A stretch of DNA of 64,000 bases from Dirofilaria immitis (taxonomy: Eukaryota > Nematoda > Chromadorea > Rhabditida > Onchocercidae), in NCBI GenBank assembly GCA_024305405.1, contig JAKNDB010000086.1, forward strand, positions 1,921,001 to 1,985,000, given 5' to 3'. Of the stretch, positions 37,801 through 53,404 are shown piece by piece (the stretch's first letter is position 1; each line of letters opens with the position of its first letter). Below the pieces are notes generated by a model that saw only the letters and a program-made list of their open reading frames with translations, did not search any database and was not told the origin of the DNA. Both the position numbers and the translations under genes were made by a program.

Positions 37801-40435
37801 ATTTTCAAGCAGGGTTTTTTAAAAAAATTAAAAAAATGGAATAAACATACGAACTAAAAAGTGGATAAACGTGCAGTAAAAATTAAAGTCTACCGGAGAT
37901 CCAAAATTGTGACCGATTTCATGAGCCAAAGTTAGCTGCGACACCCGATTGGGAACACGATTACCGTAGTTCACCAACGTAATTATACCTGTATTGAGTG
38001 AACGATAGACAAAGTTCGATGCCTCACTATATTTCGTATACTGTTGGCATATACCACCAGCTGTGTCTAAAAATACCTTGTTATCCAGATTTTTATTCCA
38101 TTAATCATAAATAGTAAAATAAACTCTTACTTTCGATAAAAGGAAATAAAATATTTAAGAATATAAGATTTTCTCAATATCGAATGGTTTAACGCAATAT
38201 AATATCAACAAAAGAAACTTACTGTGATTTGGACTTGCTACCCAAGCAAGGCCTAAAGTACCGCCTACAAAATCGCGAAATGTGAATGCATAAGCTAAAC
38301 AAAAATCAGAGTGATTTTTACGAGAATTAAGGTTCAAGTAATTCGACACATCGACATTTTCTTCACAAAATGGATTTTCTTGAGATATGCCTTTTGGCTT
38401 ACCATCTTTGCAAGTATTCGGAGTATAAAGCTGAAAAATTATATAAGAATTCCTCAATTTTGACGAAATTCTTAAATGTAACAAAAAAGCACAAAAATAG
38501 ATAAAAGTGAAAAACTTGCCAAATGTTTAAAATCAGTACTCACACAAAACTATAACAAACAAACCGAGATTCGTTGTATAACAAATGTAATGCCATTGAT
38601 ACCACCGAAGCTCGTACTTTCATAAATTTGATTAACTGCCTTGATATGGTTGTAAAAAGGCTTGCAATCTCTTCCCGCGTTCTTCAAAAATAAAATTTTA
38701 TTTTCCGAATTTGTAAGATATTATATCAAATGGAAGTCTTACTACTAAAAAGATATACATCCAAACATACCTGACGTCATCCATATTTCCTTCTTTCTCG
38801 TACACATGCTGATAAAGTTTCTGATCTGCTTGCAGGTAAACATAACATGCTCTAAAACTAGTCAGTGTTACAACGACTGTTACTGTGTATTGTCGATTGG
38901 CATGAGCAGAACATGTGGTCAATTTAATCAAGAAAAAAATTACAACAGGTTAAGTTTTGCTGACCTGACTTTATAAATCTCCTTTCCGTTAATTATTTTA
39001 GTTTGATTGGCAGCTCGTTTGAATCGTGACTCAAATATATATCTAAAACTTTCTAAATTAAGATCTAAACAAACTACTGTTGCTTGTTGTATAAAAATTC
39101 CATAAACTTATGTTTTATCAGCATTTCTAGTAAAATCAGAATTAAATTTAACAACAGCAGTGACTGATAAATAACCGTTCATCAAAAGCACCATCTCGAT
39201 ATGATTGCTTATTTTCTTCATCCTCAATGATAACACCATTTTGCATAATTTCCATCTTTTGCTGTATTGCGTGGTCCAACCCACAATCCTGATCGGTTTC
39301 CTCCAATGAACGTTTTTTCTTTGCTTCCAAAAATTAATTGAGTTATCTAAAAACGAATGAAAACCAATATCGGCTTTGTGATGATAATAAGATTTAGATA
39401 ACGCCTTTCCAAACAAAATTGACTTCCACATTCACCCGGCGATTTCATAACTTTTGGCTTAAGCTAAAGCTGCCACAGATTGCATATGCTGCAGAAGCGT
39501 TATCAGAATTTCATATGGCACTTAAATAAGAATAATGTACATAACGAATAACCGATAACGAGTAGAAATATTATATACCTGAATAAATAATGGAATGGAT
39601 ATGTTTTGGTCTATGTTTCCAATGCAAATATCGATCAATTTTGTCTACGGTATAAGACTCCCCATTACTATAAATTATGTGCCCATCAAATATTCCATCA
39701 TGAAATGAACCATACAATGACGATTCCGGATCATCTGAAACAAATTTGACATAATGAAAGAAAGATTAAGTAAACGGAGAAAGTATGAATACACTACTTT
39801 TTAACGTACTTTCGCTCTTAGTCACTTATTATATTCTTTTTGTCACACCTTTAAATAATCTTCTGTAAAATATGATAATGCATCAAAAACTCTTTTATTC
39901 AACTCTTTTAGAAAGCAAAATTAATGCTCACTTTTATCATGGCCATGCACCAAAAATCCCGCATTGGTACGTGTTCGTCTTTCCCATCAACGTCAAAAAC
40001 AAAATTATCGCTGAATACATTGGCACTATCGTCCAACGAATGAAGTATTAAATGGAATGACCTGAAATATCATCATAGAATATATAAAAAATCAAACATA
40101 TTGATGATCCAGTTAATTGATGCACAAAGATGAACTCACATACCTATTATGCGAAGCGAATTGAAGACTAAGAGGTGCATACAAGCCATCAGGGGATCGT
40201 TTCCTTCGACCAGCCAATGGCTCATAACTAAGTGTTTCATACCAATCTACGAACCTGCTTAAACCGCCTACTGAAAAAGAAAAAGCAACTTGAAAAATGC
40301 CGTATCTCAAATGTAAATATTTTTGCAAGATTAACAAAAAATAGGATGCTATTAGGGAAAAAATAAGTTGGTAAGTTTTCCTGCAGTGTGAGTCCTTTTC
40401 ATTGAGCAAGACACACACACACACACACACACACA

Positions 40436-40474
<39 letters not shown>

Positions 40475-40614
40475 ACAGTATATTAGTGATGATATCACTA
40501 AATTCAGTCTTCTATAATAATATGTATTATTTCAAATAATGTATAGCAAATAATGATGTAGAATCACTTACCGAGCAATATATTAGAGATAAATAAAAGT
40601 GAAACAACAAACAT
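34898..40614 (-). CDS. ADAM10 / Kuzbanian / SUP-17 metalloprotease
   Basis: About 19 exons on the minus strand. In order: signal peptide (40572-40614, [10 protein letters not shown]); prodomain with [11 protein letters not shown] and [19 protein letters not shown] and the cysteine-bearing SPGECGSQF; a basic processing site KKKRS (near 39310); catalytic domain with [11 protein letters not shown] and [11 protein letters not shown], the zinc motif [10 protein letters not shown] (37893-37923, completed by H in the next exon) and [13 protein letters not shown]; disintegrin (36796-37018, [13 protein letters not shown]); cysteine-rich segments; a TM helix ([20 protein letters not shown], exon about 35294-35476) followed by [12 protein letters not shown], an ADAM10 hallmark; and a proline-rich tail with a basic end. 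Domain order and the tail identify ADAM10, the Notch sheddase. Two exons are a base short: C run at 37615-37618 (read as G) and T run at 39952-39956 (read as A). The exon before the last seems to use a GC donor. Confidence 0.93.
40411..40471. repeat. (CA)n microsatellite
   Basis: Two CA/AC tracts, 40411-40434 and 40440-40471, interrupted by AACATA, lie in the first intron of the ADAM10 gene. They are likely length-polymorphic and prone to assembly error. Confidence 0.95.
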
Positions 40615-42763
40615 GTTGTTGGGATGGACACCTGAAAAGGACAAGAAGTACATACACTTTAGCAGTTTATAAGTACCACAACATAATATCTAACCTGAAA
40701 TGAACATGTTAAAGATAATCGAAGCCATTCTAAATAAATAATTTGACCAACACTAGCTAGAAGACGAAAATATGATACTGAAATGAAAGCATTTTTGCAA
40801 CTCGACTTATTCGTTATTATTAAAATAACATAGCATTATTCGACAATGCGTATGAACATATTTTTCTTATTTCTAATTTAATGTTTCTAGTTCGTTAGTT
40901 ATTAATTATATTTCCTGATTTAATTCTGACTTTTCTTCGTTTTTTCGTTTTTTTCCAAGTCATCAGTTATCATTTTTCAATTTACTTTTTAACAACTTTT
41001 TTTGATAGTAGCACTAAGGTTTGTTCGACCGTTTATCTCTGATATTTAAGAATTTTGAGAAAAAATTAAAAACAGCAAAGCTAATATGAGCACAACGGAA
41101 TCACAATTCATATAAAAATTAAAAAGCAAATTTGGTAGTAGCTATCCATTAAGCTTAATATCAGTTTAAAACACATTCATTGTTTTGATGCCTCAGTAAA
41201 CTTGAACCAAGTAAGGAGATAAAAAAGCCGACAACATTTTAACCTTTTTCGTAAAAAATCAATGATGCTCAACCAAACTAGCAAATCAATTCGTTTCGTT
41301 TCTTAATGCATTCCATATCACCAATCTATCCGATGGATTATATACCTGAGACGACAGTCCCACTCCTACCTTTTTCTCATCATTATGTCAAACTTACGAG
41401 AAAAGTTGTAGCAAATCGTCTTTATCAATGTGATTTTACTGTCTCTCGCTGCGTCATGAAAATGCGGTGGGATTTTATTCTGGTTGATATATTGATTCTA
41501 TCGGTAAATGGTCGATGATGTCTTTGAAATCGAGGTTCAAATCTGGATTGCGACCTAGAATTAATGCGAACCAAGATTTCTGTGACTATGTATTATAAAC
41601 ATAGGAATCATATGCGCCGTTATTTGCATATATTCTAGAAGAGTGGTTACAATGATAGTCAGTAACTTGCAAAAGATGTATGCATGAGATCAGAGATAGA
41701 AAAAAGACATAATGATAGTGTTAATTGACGTTTGATAAGGTAATTAGCAACTCTTATATTCTCGATAGATAGATAAAATATGGTGAAATACTTTGCAACG
41801 TATCTGTTAAGATGAGGGAAAAAAAATTCTCGTCAATAGGATATTCAATTTTAAAATGTAAAACAAACAGCTTTATTCTTATGATCATTTGCTGCAAGTT
41901 CCAGAGACGTTCATAAAACAAGTCCTTTTTGGTCTTAGCTCATATACCTATACACAGTTAAAAATAGTGTTATATGATTTAATTATATAATACTCTTAGA
42001 ATGCGAAAATCTTAGAATGTTTATAATCGAATTGGAAAACATTATTTCTGCAGTATGATGTAATTATTAATAAATTGAGCCATTCATGATAAAGGGAAGA
42101 ACGACTGCAGAGCTATATCTTACCATCTTCAGATTCCATGGCAATGACAATGAGACTAAAATAAGTGTATGACCTCAAGAGAAATAGTTTGGGTTAACTC
42201 TTCAGTGATAGCAGATCCGTAATTTCATGTAGAACAATATGACAAAACAATGAGGATCAATATTATTGGTGAGCGCCTCTCAATATACAAAGAGTTGACT
42301 TGAGATTGCTCGGAAATACAAAATGGTAGCGCTGTTGATTACCAATTCTGGGGACATCTCAGTGAATACTAACTAGACGAGTACCAAGTAATTTCGTAAA
42401 CACAGTAAATTCAATGCTGATAAGTTTATTCCATTCTAGAAATACTGACTAGTAAAGAATATAGTTCGTTGGTGACATACTAAGACCAACACATGGGAGA
42501 TCAAAACATGAGTTGCTGTATTGATGAGTGAACATCCATTTGTATTGCGATAACTTTTCATGTCTAATAGGCATGCATTCATAGATTAAGAAATTTCTGA
42601 AATATGACTTTTTATTTATGTACGAATAAAAAATAGAAAGTAAATCATTGCTTTACTCCACGTCATTTGCTGATTTTCTATCAAGCTCTGTTTGCTTTAC
42701 TTTTGTAAGAATAAGCTGCTCAATTATTATCATTTTTGCTTGCAGTAAATGTTAAAACGCTGA
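40615..42763. other. Divergent intergenic region (ADAM10 / NDUFB7 promoters)
   Basis: Two kilobases between head-to-head genes. A frame at 41306-41518 (+) is not recognised. No promoter motif could be fixed by eye. Confidence 0.4.
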
Positions 42764-43537
42764 ATGGGTACTCGTTTATCTGTATCACTGGAAGATCCAG
42801 AAGTCTCACCTCGAACGGATCGTCCTCCCACTTTTGACCCACTCTACGGATTTCCTAAAGGACGAAAACCGCGTGAAATGAAGACAACATGGGAAGAAAT
42901 GGATCGCTGGAAGTTGGAATTAGGCGATCGTGATTATTGTGCTCACTTATTGATTAATCTCAAAAAGTGTCAGGTTGTTATGTTTTACAAAATATTTGAT
43001 TAATTAAAGTATAATTAAGCTGCTTCTGATTTTTACTGAATGAGAGTTAAATGAATGGGTCAAAAGTGCAATGTAAACACATGACCTCTTCGTTTTCTCT
43101 TTTAGTTATCTTTGAAAATTTATAGAAAGTAAATACAGGAGAAAGTAAAAACGTAAAGTTTAATCTTGGATATTTATAAATTACTTGCACTAGCAGTCTA
43201 CGTATTTGATATTCTTTTTCCTTCGAAAAATTCAAGCTAACTTTATGTGTTATGCAGAAATATGTATGATGGAAGAAATTTGTCATTATTTATCAATTTA
43301 TCACAGTTTTTGTAAAAACATTGATAATTTTGCAATATTTTAATGCCTAACATTTTAGCGACAAAAGTTCCGTTTTCGCATTATTATTGCATAGACCAAT
43401 ACCATGCATGGCAAAACTGCGAATATGATGATCATATTTTGAGGATGAAGGAATTCGAGAGAGAAAGACGGTTATTGAAACGAGCTTCCCGTAAAGAGCT
43501 GCTCAGGAGAATACGAATGATATTTAGTAGGAAATAG
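42764..43537 (+). CDS. NDUFB7: NDUFB7 (B18) subunit of mitochondrial complex I
   Basis: Exon 1 (42764-42972) starts MGTRLSVSLEDPEVSPRTDR, with FDPLYGFPKGRKPREM and RDYCAHLLINLKKC. Exon 2 (about 43359-43537) gives HYYCIDQYHAWQNCEYDDHI and MKEFERERRLLKR. The two CX9C cysteine pairs that mark this intermembrane-space subunit are all present, and the MKEFERERRLL end is characteristic. The glycine after Met is a myristoylation-type start seen in the family. A TTGCAG acceptor 18 bases before the ATG suggests trans-splicing. The two exons do not join in phase as read (one base missing around 42972 or 43359). The 3' end is 434 bases before the next gene on the same strand. Confidence 0.9.
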
Positions 43538-43970
43538 TAACATAAACATTTGTGTTCTTTGAGTTTAGCATTTCATTGATCCTTATTTGTTTAGTATTGT
43601 ATATATTATTAAATAAAATCTTTCTTCATACGCCGAACATTTAATATTGTTCCGTTTTTATGTTTAAATGCTATGATATATTTGTTAATAGATAATACTC
43701 TTCGGATACATTATCGAAGAGAATATGCAATGACATGATGAATCAACCATTAGAATTAAGAACACAAACGTATTTCATTCAGTACCACGATTAACTTTTT
43801 CGGACATTCAAATATTTTTATTTTCTAAAAGATATTTAAATGTTTTTTAAAAGGAATTTTAATCGGAGAATGAGTATCAAGAATAGTTGAGAGTGATTAG
43901 TTGTTTTCATTTGATTTCAAAATTTTGTTTTTATATTCTTCCAATCAAATGGAACGGCAGAGAGTGGAAT

Positions 43971-46594
43971 ATGTGCTCAGAAACACTTAAGGATCCAATC
44001 AAATTACATAGAAAGTTACTTCCATTGGTAGAGGAATGTGGGAAATTATCAGAAAAAGTGCTTTTGGATGGGCTTTGCTTGCAAAACTAATTTATGCTTG
44101 TGACCAAGAGATGCTACAAACGATTTCATCGAGAATTCAGGTACTTACAATTTCTGTTCTAATTCCAATATTTCACCTGAATTATTATGTTTTGTTTTGA
44201 TATTTAACTGAATGGAACGAAAAGTGATTCGTTGCTGTCGAAATTGTCGTGGCTTATTCCTCTTTTTCCCATTAAATCAGTTTAGAAAAGATTGATCGTT
44301 GCTGCCAAACAACCAGTTACTGCTCCTCTGTTGCATTTTGTTCGTTCATTTCTTGTTCGTTTCCCGTGGTTGAAAAGTTTTAATGAACAAACCTTCGCTT
44401 ATATTTTTTCATGTGCTGTGGATTTCAGTGTTGAAAGTTGTTCCGAAGATATTACTAGGTAGGTTCTTCTTTATGTAGTTGTAAATCATTGTATTTTAAG
44501 AAGATTGCTATATTAGAATTCTTAGTATCAAACAAAATGACAACTACAATCTAGAAAAAATTCAAACACTTTTCCATTACTTTTATATGGAGCTTCAGCA
44601 CAATTATCTTCATTGCGTAATATTTCAGTAAAGATCAGAGTGCAATATATCTTTTTTAATTTGGACTTAATTGACATTAAACTGATTTTTAATTTGCAGT
44701 TTTCGTATTATTTCATCGTTTGAAATTATTTTTATAGACTCACTTCCAACATATATGCATTGTGGGCAGGAACTAAGTATGATTATATTTTGATAAAGAC
44801 ACTGAAAAATATGTTGAGTGATGTGACTGTTGAAGAAAAGGATGACAATGAAAAGATACTATTTCGTTTTGAGACAGCTCTGCAGCGATATCTTCCGCAA
44901 TTTATTTCCACAATATTCAACCTACATACAGAAGTAATGGAAAAGTGTTCGCCAGGTATTGCTTTGATGTTTTATGCTAAGTTGTGCAAAGCGCATTATT
45001 TTTATTTGAGACTTTGTGAGAGATGGCATTTCGTGTTTATTCATTATCAAAACGGAATTATGTATGTTGGTGATTAAGATTATTTTCATTTGCCTAATAC
45101 CTGAATTTTTAATGATTTCATTAGATATTTTGGCAGTTTAGTTTGATATTTATCAGCTGTTGAATTAGTGAATGTTGATACAACTAGATTAAGTAGAAAA
45201 CTGTATATATCAGTGCCCTGACTTTCAGACGACAAAATTTTCATAAACGAATGGTTAGATGTCGCATGTGAATCAGCAACTATTCTTGAAGTCGAAAAAA
45301 ACTCTATTTTTCGATGGCTAAAGACTTTCCTGTTGAAAGCTAAAAGTTGTGCACATCTTGCTATACAGAGAATTTCCTCATTTATTAGTGATTGTTGTTA
45401 TCCAAGTAAAGCTTATTACGAAGCTGTAAAACAGTATGTTCAGTTAGGACCAAATCTGAGTCTTAATGCTCTTTTCAGAGTTCTCATTCGGTCTGCCAGA
45501 TGTCAACTGAATTCACAGGTAAGCATATTAAAATATGATGCGTTATTTTGATTTTCAAATATTAAATGAAGTAGTGTATAGATTTAGTCCGATTTTTATA
45601 TTCAATGATGTTGCCTTTATATAGCTATATTGCCAAAAATTTTTGCTTTGAGTAAGATGTTTATGTCATTGCTTTTAGTTTCAGGAATATGGAAAAGCAT
45701 ATGCTGAAGCGCTGGGTATGATGCTGGAATTAAGACCCTATTTGTTGGATGTTCAGGATATAATCGAACTGCAGCATTTAATTTGTCAGGAAGCTTTTCA
45801 AAATCGAAACTGTAGGCCTGCGCTTTCATTGCTGAACTCACTGCTGGCAATGAACAATGAATTGGTGCCATCGCCTGTCCAGGTTATTGTTCGAAGAATT
45901 AATTTATCATTTTTGCCTTCATTTTCGATTCTATGAAATTAATGAACTCGTCATTCATTTTTAGATTGCACAAAGCATTTTTAATAACAGCGAAAATTGG
46001 TGCGATGAAGTACGTCTAGGTCGAGCGCTATGTTCTTCCATTTCGCGACCGCGTATTCAAATAATTATTTGCCAAGAAAACATTTTAAAGAAGTTGAGCG
46101 ATATTGTTATGAATGGCCAGCAGATAAATTCCAACGTTTTTCAGAATTCGTCCAAGCTAACTATGTTAAAAAATTCAGAACTGCAATTTAATGACACTGA
46201 AGTTAGTAATGAAGTTAATGATAACCCTATAGAAAATCACGAAAATATTAGAACAGAATTAGCTGGAAGTGTTGTTAGAAAGCGAGTATATCCATCACCA
46301 GAAAATGCAATTTTGAAGCACGTACGAATTGGATTCGAACATGGCGAAGAAGTGTTTTCTATCAAGAGCGAAAGTTCACAGTCCTTGGGAGTATTAAAAA
46401 TTACAGATGAAGTACAAATATCAAACAAAATGGGATGCGTTTTGATTGAACAAAAAGAATTACGTGATGCTGCTGTTGTAGATACTACAGCAAAGAAAAT
46501 TAATTCAAATGCTGCGATCACGGTTTTGGATAAAAGTGTGGATGATTGTCAATTAACTATTCAACAAATAATGGCCGATTTTGTACCCGCCTAA
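43971..46594 (+). CDS. PELP1 / Rix1-like ribosome-biogenesis protein
   Basis: Six exons: 43971-44140, 44286-44458, 44738-45015, 45229-45518, 45679-45882 and 45965-46594. The product is helical and leucine-rich (LHRKLLPLVEECGKLSEKVL, WALLAKLIYACDQEML, LLHFVRSFLVRFPWLKSF). CRPALSLLNSLLAMNNELVP followed by VRLGRALCSSISRPRIQ resembles the end of the PELP1 repeat region. The acidic, low-complexity tail ends QQIMADFVPA, like the MLADFID end of PELP1. In animals PELP1 with TEX10 and WDR18 (Rix1 complex) processes the ITS2 of pre-60S in the nucleolus. The T run at 44062-44065 must be one longer for the first exon to read through. An alternative in-frame ATG lies at 43887. The identification is by remembered similarity and is moderate. 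Confidence 0.6.
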
Positions 46595-47313
46595 ATATAT
46601 CTTTTTTAAATCTATGAACTAAAATATGGAGATAGCTTAGCATTATGCAGAATATATGGATGAAATCAAGAAATGTATTGAAAAAAATATATAAACAAGG
46701 AATAAATCAAAAAGATAAAAAATTCAAGAAGAAATTGAAACCAAATTAGAGTGAGTAGTTCTATAATGTCTTCAATTCATTCGCTCAATTTTTCTCTTAA
46801 ATTATGTTTGAATCCATGTGCTGAATTTCTTTTTCTGTTGAAATTCGTATTAATTCCTTTACTTTTCTCAAACTTTTAGGGATATTCTTTATAAACGTCA
46901 CGTGACAGCTATGTTGTAAAAGTACTTGTTTTTTTTATTATAGATTTTTGTTTTAGTGATATTACTGTATGAAGGTTAGGCATAAAATATTCATTGGAAT
47001 TCGATTATCAAGCAATTTAATTTGATTTGAATAATGATTATTCAATCGGAATACGTCACATCGTTGATATATTCATCAATGGATCAATAAGTTTCTCGGT
47101 TTTTGATTGTTCAATTTGTATGATACAGAGTATGGAGGTTCAGAAATATAATCTGTTAAATTCTGGTTTTGAGATCGTAATTTTTTTATTAAAATTAACA
47201 GTAGTAAATGGCTGTAGGTTGATGACGAAATTTCCATTATGAGCTAGTTAGGAGGATGGAAGTATGGGAAGAAAATTAATTATTTCATTATTCTGAAAGT
47301 AGTATCTGCGCCA
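46595..47313. other. Short intergenic gap
   Basis: About 720 bases between two plus-strand genes, AT-rich. A 71-codon frame (47027-47242) is not recognised. Confidence 0.4.
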
Positions 47314-49320
<2,007 letters not shown>

Positions 49321-50797
49321 TTATTAGTAAATTAAATTTTTGAATGCTCTTATTCTAGGGTGGAATAGCAAAAAGCTGATCAATTTCAATTTTTTCTCTA
49401 ATTTTTGTTATCCCTTTGTTCAAAAAGATATTGTATCTATACGTTCCATACTGAAATATTATGTTTGATAGCACGTTGTTTGAACATTATCTTCATGCTT
49501 TTGAACATTTAAAATTCAAACATTGCGCTTTTCTTCGCTCCTTTTCACTTTGTTGTTGTATTTGAAACCATTTGAATTTTTGAATTTAATCTTTAATCGA
49601 TATTATTTCGTTTTTATTTTCTATCATTATTTTTCATTTAATTGTAATAATTCTGGACTCATTCCTTCATTTTGTTGTTTGTTTCTAGAAAAAATGTGGG
49701 AGAATAGATGGTGGGATTGGCTTTATAAGGTCTTTCCTTGGAATTGTACTAATCTCATCACTTTATTTATTTTATTTATTTTTCTTGGTGAAATGAGACT
49801 CATTATTATGGATAATTTTTGTGAATTAATATAATTTTCATGACTGATGTTACAGATTGCTGGAGATTAGTCAGTGGTAATAGAATAATATAGGATATCA
49901 AAATCTTATAGAAAGAAAATGTTTAAGAAATTTCCTATGGGTGATAGGAAAATTTGTGATATTTTTATCAAAATATTAGTTGTTAATATTTTGATATTTC
50001 CAGTGCATAATTATTGTCAATTTTTTCAATTTTCTCCAAACTTATTTGATCGCATCCAATAAGGATGAGATGAGGCATGCAGGAAACTCTGAATTTTAAT
50101 CAACTCTTTACCGAGACTTCATGTATAACTTTTCATTGCATATTAACAATAAAACTTCATCTTAATTGTTTCTGATTCTCCAATGATCTTGGATCTCCAT
50201 CTTATCTTTATTCAGGCCATTTAGTCTCCGATCATTCATTGCCCTACTCCGTTGATGAGTTGAACGTTTCTGAACATTTGACGTTATGAATTCTTTTCGA
50301 AGGTTTCTGTATTACGTTGTTGTTCTCGTGTAATGGTACAAGAAGATTTGTTATTTTTCAGTTGTAATAATGTTTAATAATGGTAAGGAGGTGGTATCTT
50401 AATATTTTTTAAGATGTAAGCGCTACTTTGATCCTTGTTTATCTGAAAACCAAGATATTTTCGACTATTTAGATAGCTTTTCTTGGAGCTTCAAGTTAAC
50501 ATATTCACGACTGTCATAAATTCTTTTAAATCATACCTGATCACTCACTTCTCATTAACAACTTGACTAATTAATGTCTGCAAGGCTTAAATCGCGATCA
50601 TGTTAATATTGGTTCAGTTGATTGCTAAGGCTTACTTTTTATAATTTTAATTCAAGATTCTAGTTTAAAGTTTGGAGTCGCTCGAAGTAGTTGTCTATTT
50701 GGATTAAATCCCAAAAGTTAGTCGTTTCGTGCGTTTCTGATGCCGTGATATATTGTCCTATATATTATTCATTAAACAATGAGTACAGTGGTACAAA
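49321..50797. other. Intergenic, no gene recognised
   Basis: A Phe/Tyr-rich frame at 49523-49834 (+) is a product of base composition. The eEFSec promoter should lie near 50600-50790, but no motif is clear. Confidence 0.4.
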
Positions 50798-53043
50798 ATG
50801 GCAGCACGAAAATCGTTGAACGTTGGTATTCTGGGACATGTGGATTCCGGAAAAACAACTCTAGCGAAGACAATATCCACAATGAGTTCAACTGCTGCAT
50901 TCGATAAGCATGCCGAAACGTCAAGTTTTCGGGCTAATACAATCGATCTCAGGTACTCCATGTTAACTGTTGATGATACAATAATCGCTTTGATCGATTG
51001 TCCTGGACATGCGTCATTGATCAGGTTCTATTCATTAATTTTTCTTAGAATTTATAAATAAGCGGCATTTTTAAGTCTAATTCAAATATATAGAAAAACC
51101 TTTGATAAAGCTATTCGATATTTATAGATATGAAAAAATGATCAGAATAAGAGAAAAATAGTTATATTCGAAACTAGTTCGTTAAGTTATTGCTGAGAAT
51201 ATTGATCATATTTTCGTTCTTCGCAGGTCGGTGCTTGCAGCTTCATCAGTTTTTGATATGGCGATTGTTGTGATAAATAGCAGCAAAGGAATTGAGCAAC
51301 AAACCGCCGAACATCTTCTTCTTGTATCACTATTATGTCCTGACCATGTTATTATTGTCATTAACAAGGTTGACCATTAATTTGTATGAGTCATAAAATC
51401 TAAGCACAGTTTTTATTGTGTGTTTTTTTCTTTTGATGTTAAGATGATCAATGAAATTTTTACGACTTTAATAGTTATTGAAATGTCAATTTGCTGAAAT
51501 CCAGCATATTTCAGTCCTAAAAAATGAAATACAAGTTCCAAATTTCATTTATTCATTTAAAAAAAAATAGCAGAAATGAAACTCTATCCTTATTTGGTAT
51601 CAAACATTAAATTCATCTTAATTTCTGCGTCAAAAATCTTTCAGATTTCAATCATCATTAAGATAATTGTTTTTCATGAGAGTCTTTTGCTTTTTAGATT
51701 GACTTAATAGATGAGGAAGCAGAAGAGCGAATGAAAAGACGTTGCAGGAAGGCAGCATCTGTCTTTAAGTTAAACTCAAATCTACAAATTATACTAACGT
51801 CATTAACAGTGCATAAGGAGGAAGCAACAGTAGCATTAATTAATGCTTTGCGTTTGGCTCTTTATACACCACAACGAGTTTCTTCCGGTCATTTTGTGAT
51901 GTTTGTAGATCATTGTTTCCCGTTAAAGGCAAAGGCACAGTAATGACAGGCACTGTTGTTGATGGAATGTGCAAGTAAATTTTTTTAATTTAGCATGTCA
52001 CAATTATTTGGAACGATTTCCTCTAATTTTTTTAATTCACTTTACCATTAATTTCAATTATTATTGATATACTAATTTGAGTACGAATGGATAGTTGTTA
52101 ATCATCAGTCCTTCCAGAAAAAATCATTTCAGAAGAAAAGATGTTAAAATTTACAATTTATGAAAAAAATGAATATTAAAATATTTAATATACGGCACCA
52201 TATTTCAGTATTGGAATGGAAGTAGAGATAGCAGCTTTACAAGAAAAACGTAAAATCAAAAGCATGCAATGTTGGAAGGAAAATGTGCATAATGTAGGAA
52301 TGGGAGATCGAGCAGCTGTATTATTTCATAATGTTTCTGCCAAAAATATTAATCGGACCCTTATATTCGAGCCAGGAACATTGCGCTATGTGCAATTTTT
52401 GCTAGTTAGTGTGAATCGAATAGTGCATTTCCAAGAAGTTCTTCATCAGAATTCTAAATTACATGTTTCAACTGGTTTCGATACTGTCATTGGACAGTGT
52501 CAGTTCTTAGCTTCATCACTTCCTGGAGAAAAGGATAATTATGAAGTAGTACGAGAATTAGATGGAACTGTCAAGTTTGCAATACTTAGCCTAGGACGAT
52601 CTGTATATACAAAAGAAGGCAATTTCTTTATTACATCCAGATTAGATCACCAAGGTAAAGGCTGTCGATTTGTCTTCCATGGCATATTTCTGAAATTACT
52701 GGATAATGACAAAGAAATATGTCGATTTCGGCGGAAGAAAAAAGTTGGGAAAGTTGAACGAATCGAAAATGAACGAAGCGTAATTTGCAATTCTTTATTT
52801 AAGAAAGAAGCGAATATTGATATATATCGTAATATGAATGTTTATCTTTCTACCGGTGAGATAGGTCGCCTAGAATCTTCATTTGGGAAAAATGGAAAAG
52901 TTCGGGTATCATTTTCGGAGGATTTGCCAGAGAGTACAACGAGTGCCTGTAAGAATGGACTAGAAATACAAGTGATGCTATATTTCAAAAAATTTTTAAA
53001 TAATGGAGTAATTAGATCCTGTCCACCAAATCTCACTGTCTAA
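50798..53043 (+). CDS. EEFSEC: Selenocysteine-specific elongation factor eEFSec (SelB)
   Basis: Four exons: 50798-51024, 51227-51368, 51698-51974 and 52209-53043. The GTPase domain shows NVGILGHVDSGKTTLAKTIS (P-loop), STAAFDKHAETSS, ALIDCPGHASLIR (switch II) and NK/ID across an exon join. Then come HFVMFVDHCFPLK, KGTVMTGTVVDG and, in exon 4, KIKSMQCW. The long C-terminal part has RLDHQGKGCRFVFHGI, SLFKKEANIDIY and STGEIGRLESSFGKNGKVRV, matching domain IV of eEFSec, which reads SECIS/SBP2. The protein delivers Sec-tRNA to UGA codons. Switch I reads FRANTIDL where SelB proteins usually have RGIT-DL; the threonine is kept. The A run at 51925-51927 must be one longer to keep the frame into KGKGTVMTG. 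Confidence 0.93.
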
Positions 53044-53404
53044 TAATTTCTAATCTTCAAATCTGAAAATTTCACTGGTTTTATGTGGTATATATATTTG
53101 AAATTCTGCTGTAATTGAGTTTTTCAATGCTCTTTTCACTGTGGTTGATTGTATCCATAAAAATTTATCGAATAGATCTCTTATATATTATTATCCATAT
53201 GTCAGGAATCGATATTCGACTAATTTTTTAAAATCTTTGGTACCACATAGATGTTTTTTTTTTTCATGAATATTATTTTTACATTGTTTTCCAGCGAATG
53301 AAAGACTTGATTTTGACGTTTTCTTTCTTAACTTAGTAACTGTTGAGCAAAATCAGAGAATTTGGATGCACTGATTGCATGTGACATTTCTCAGTTTTTT
53401 CAGG

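Noticed and set aside
41521..41560. tRNA-like B box (GGTTCAAATC)
   Set aside because: No A box at the right distance and no acceptor stem pairing.
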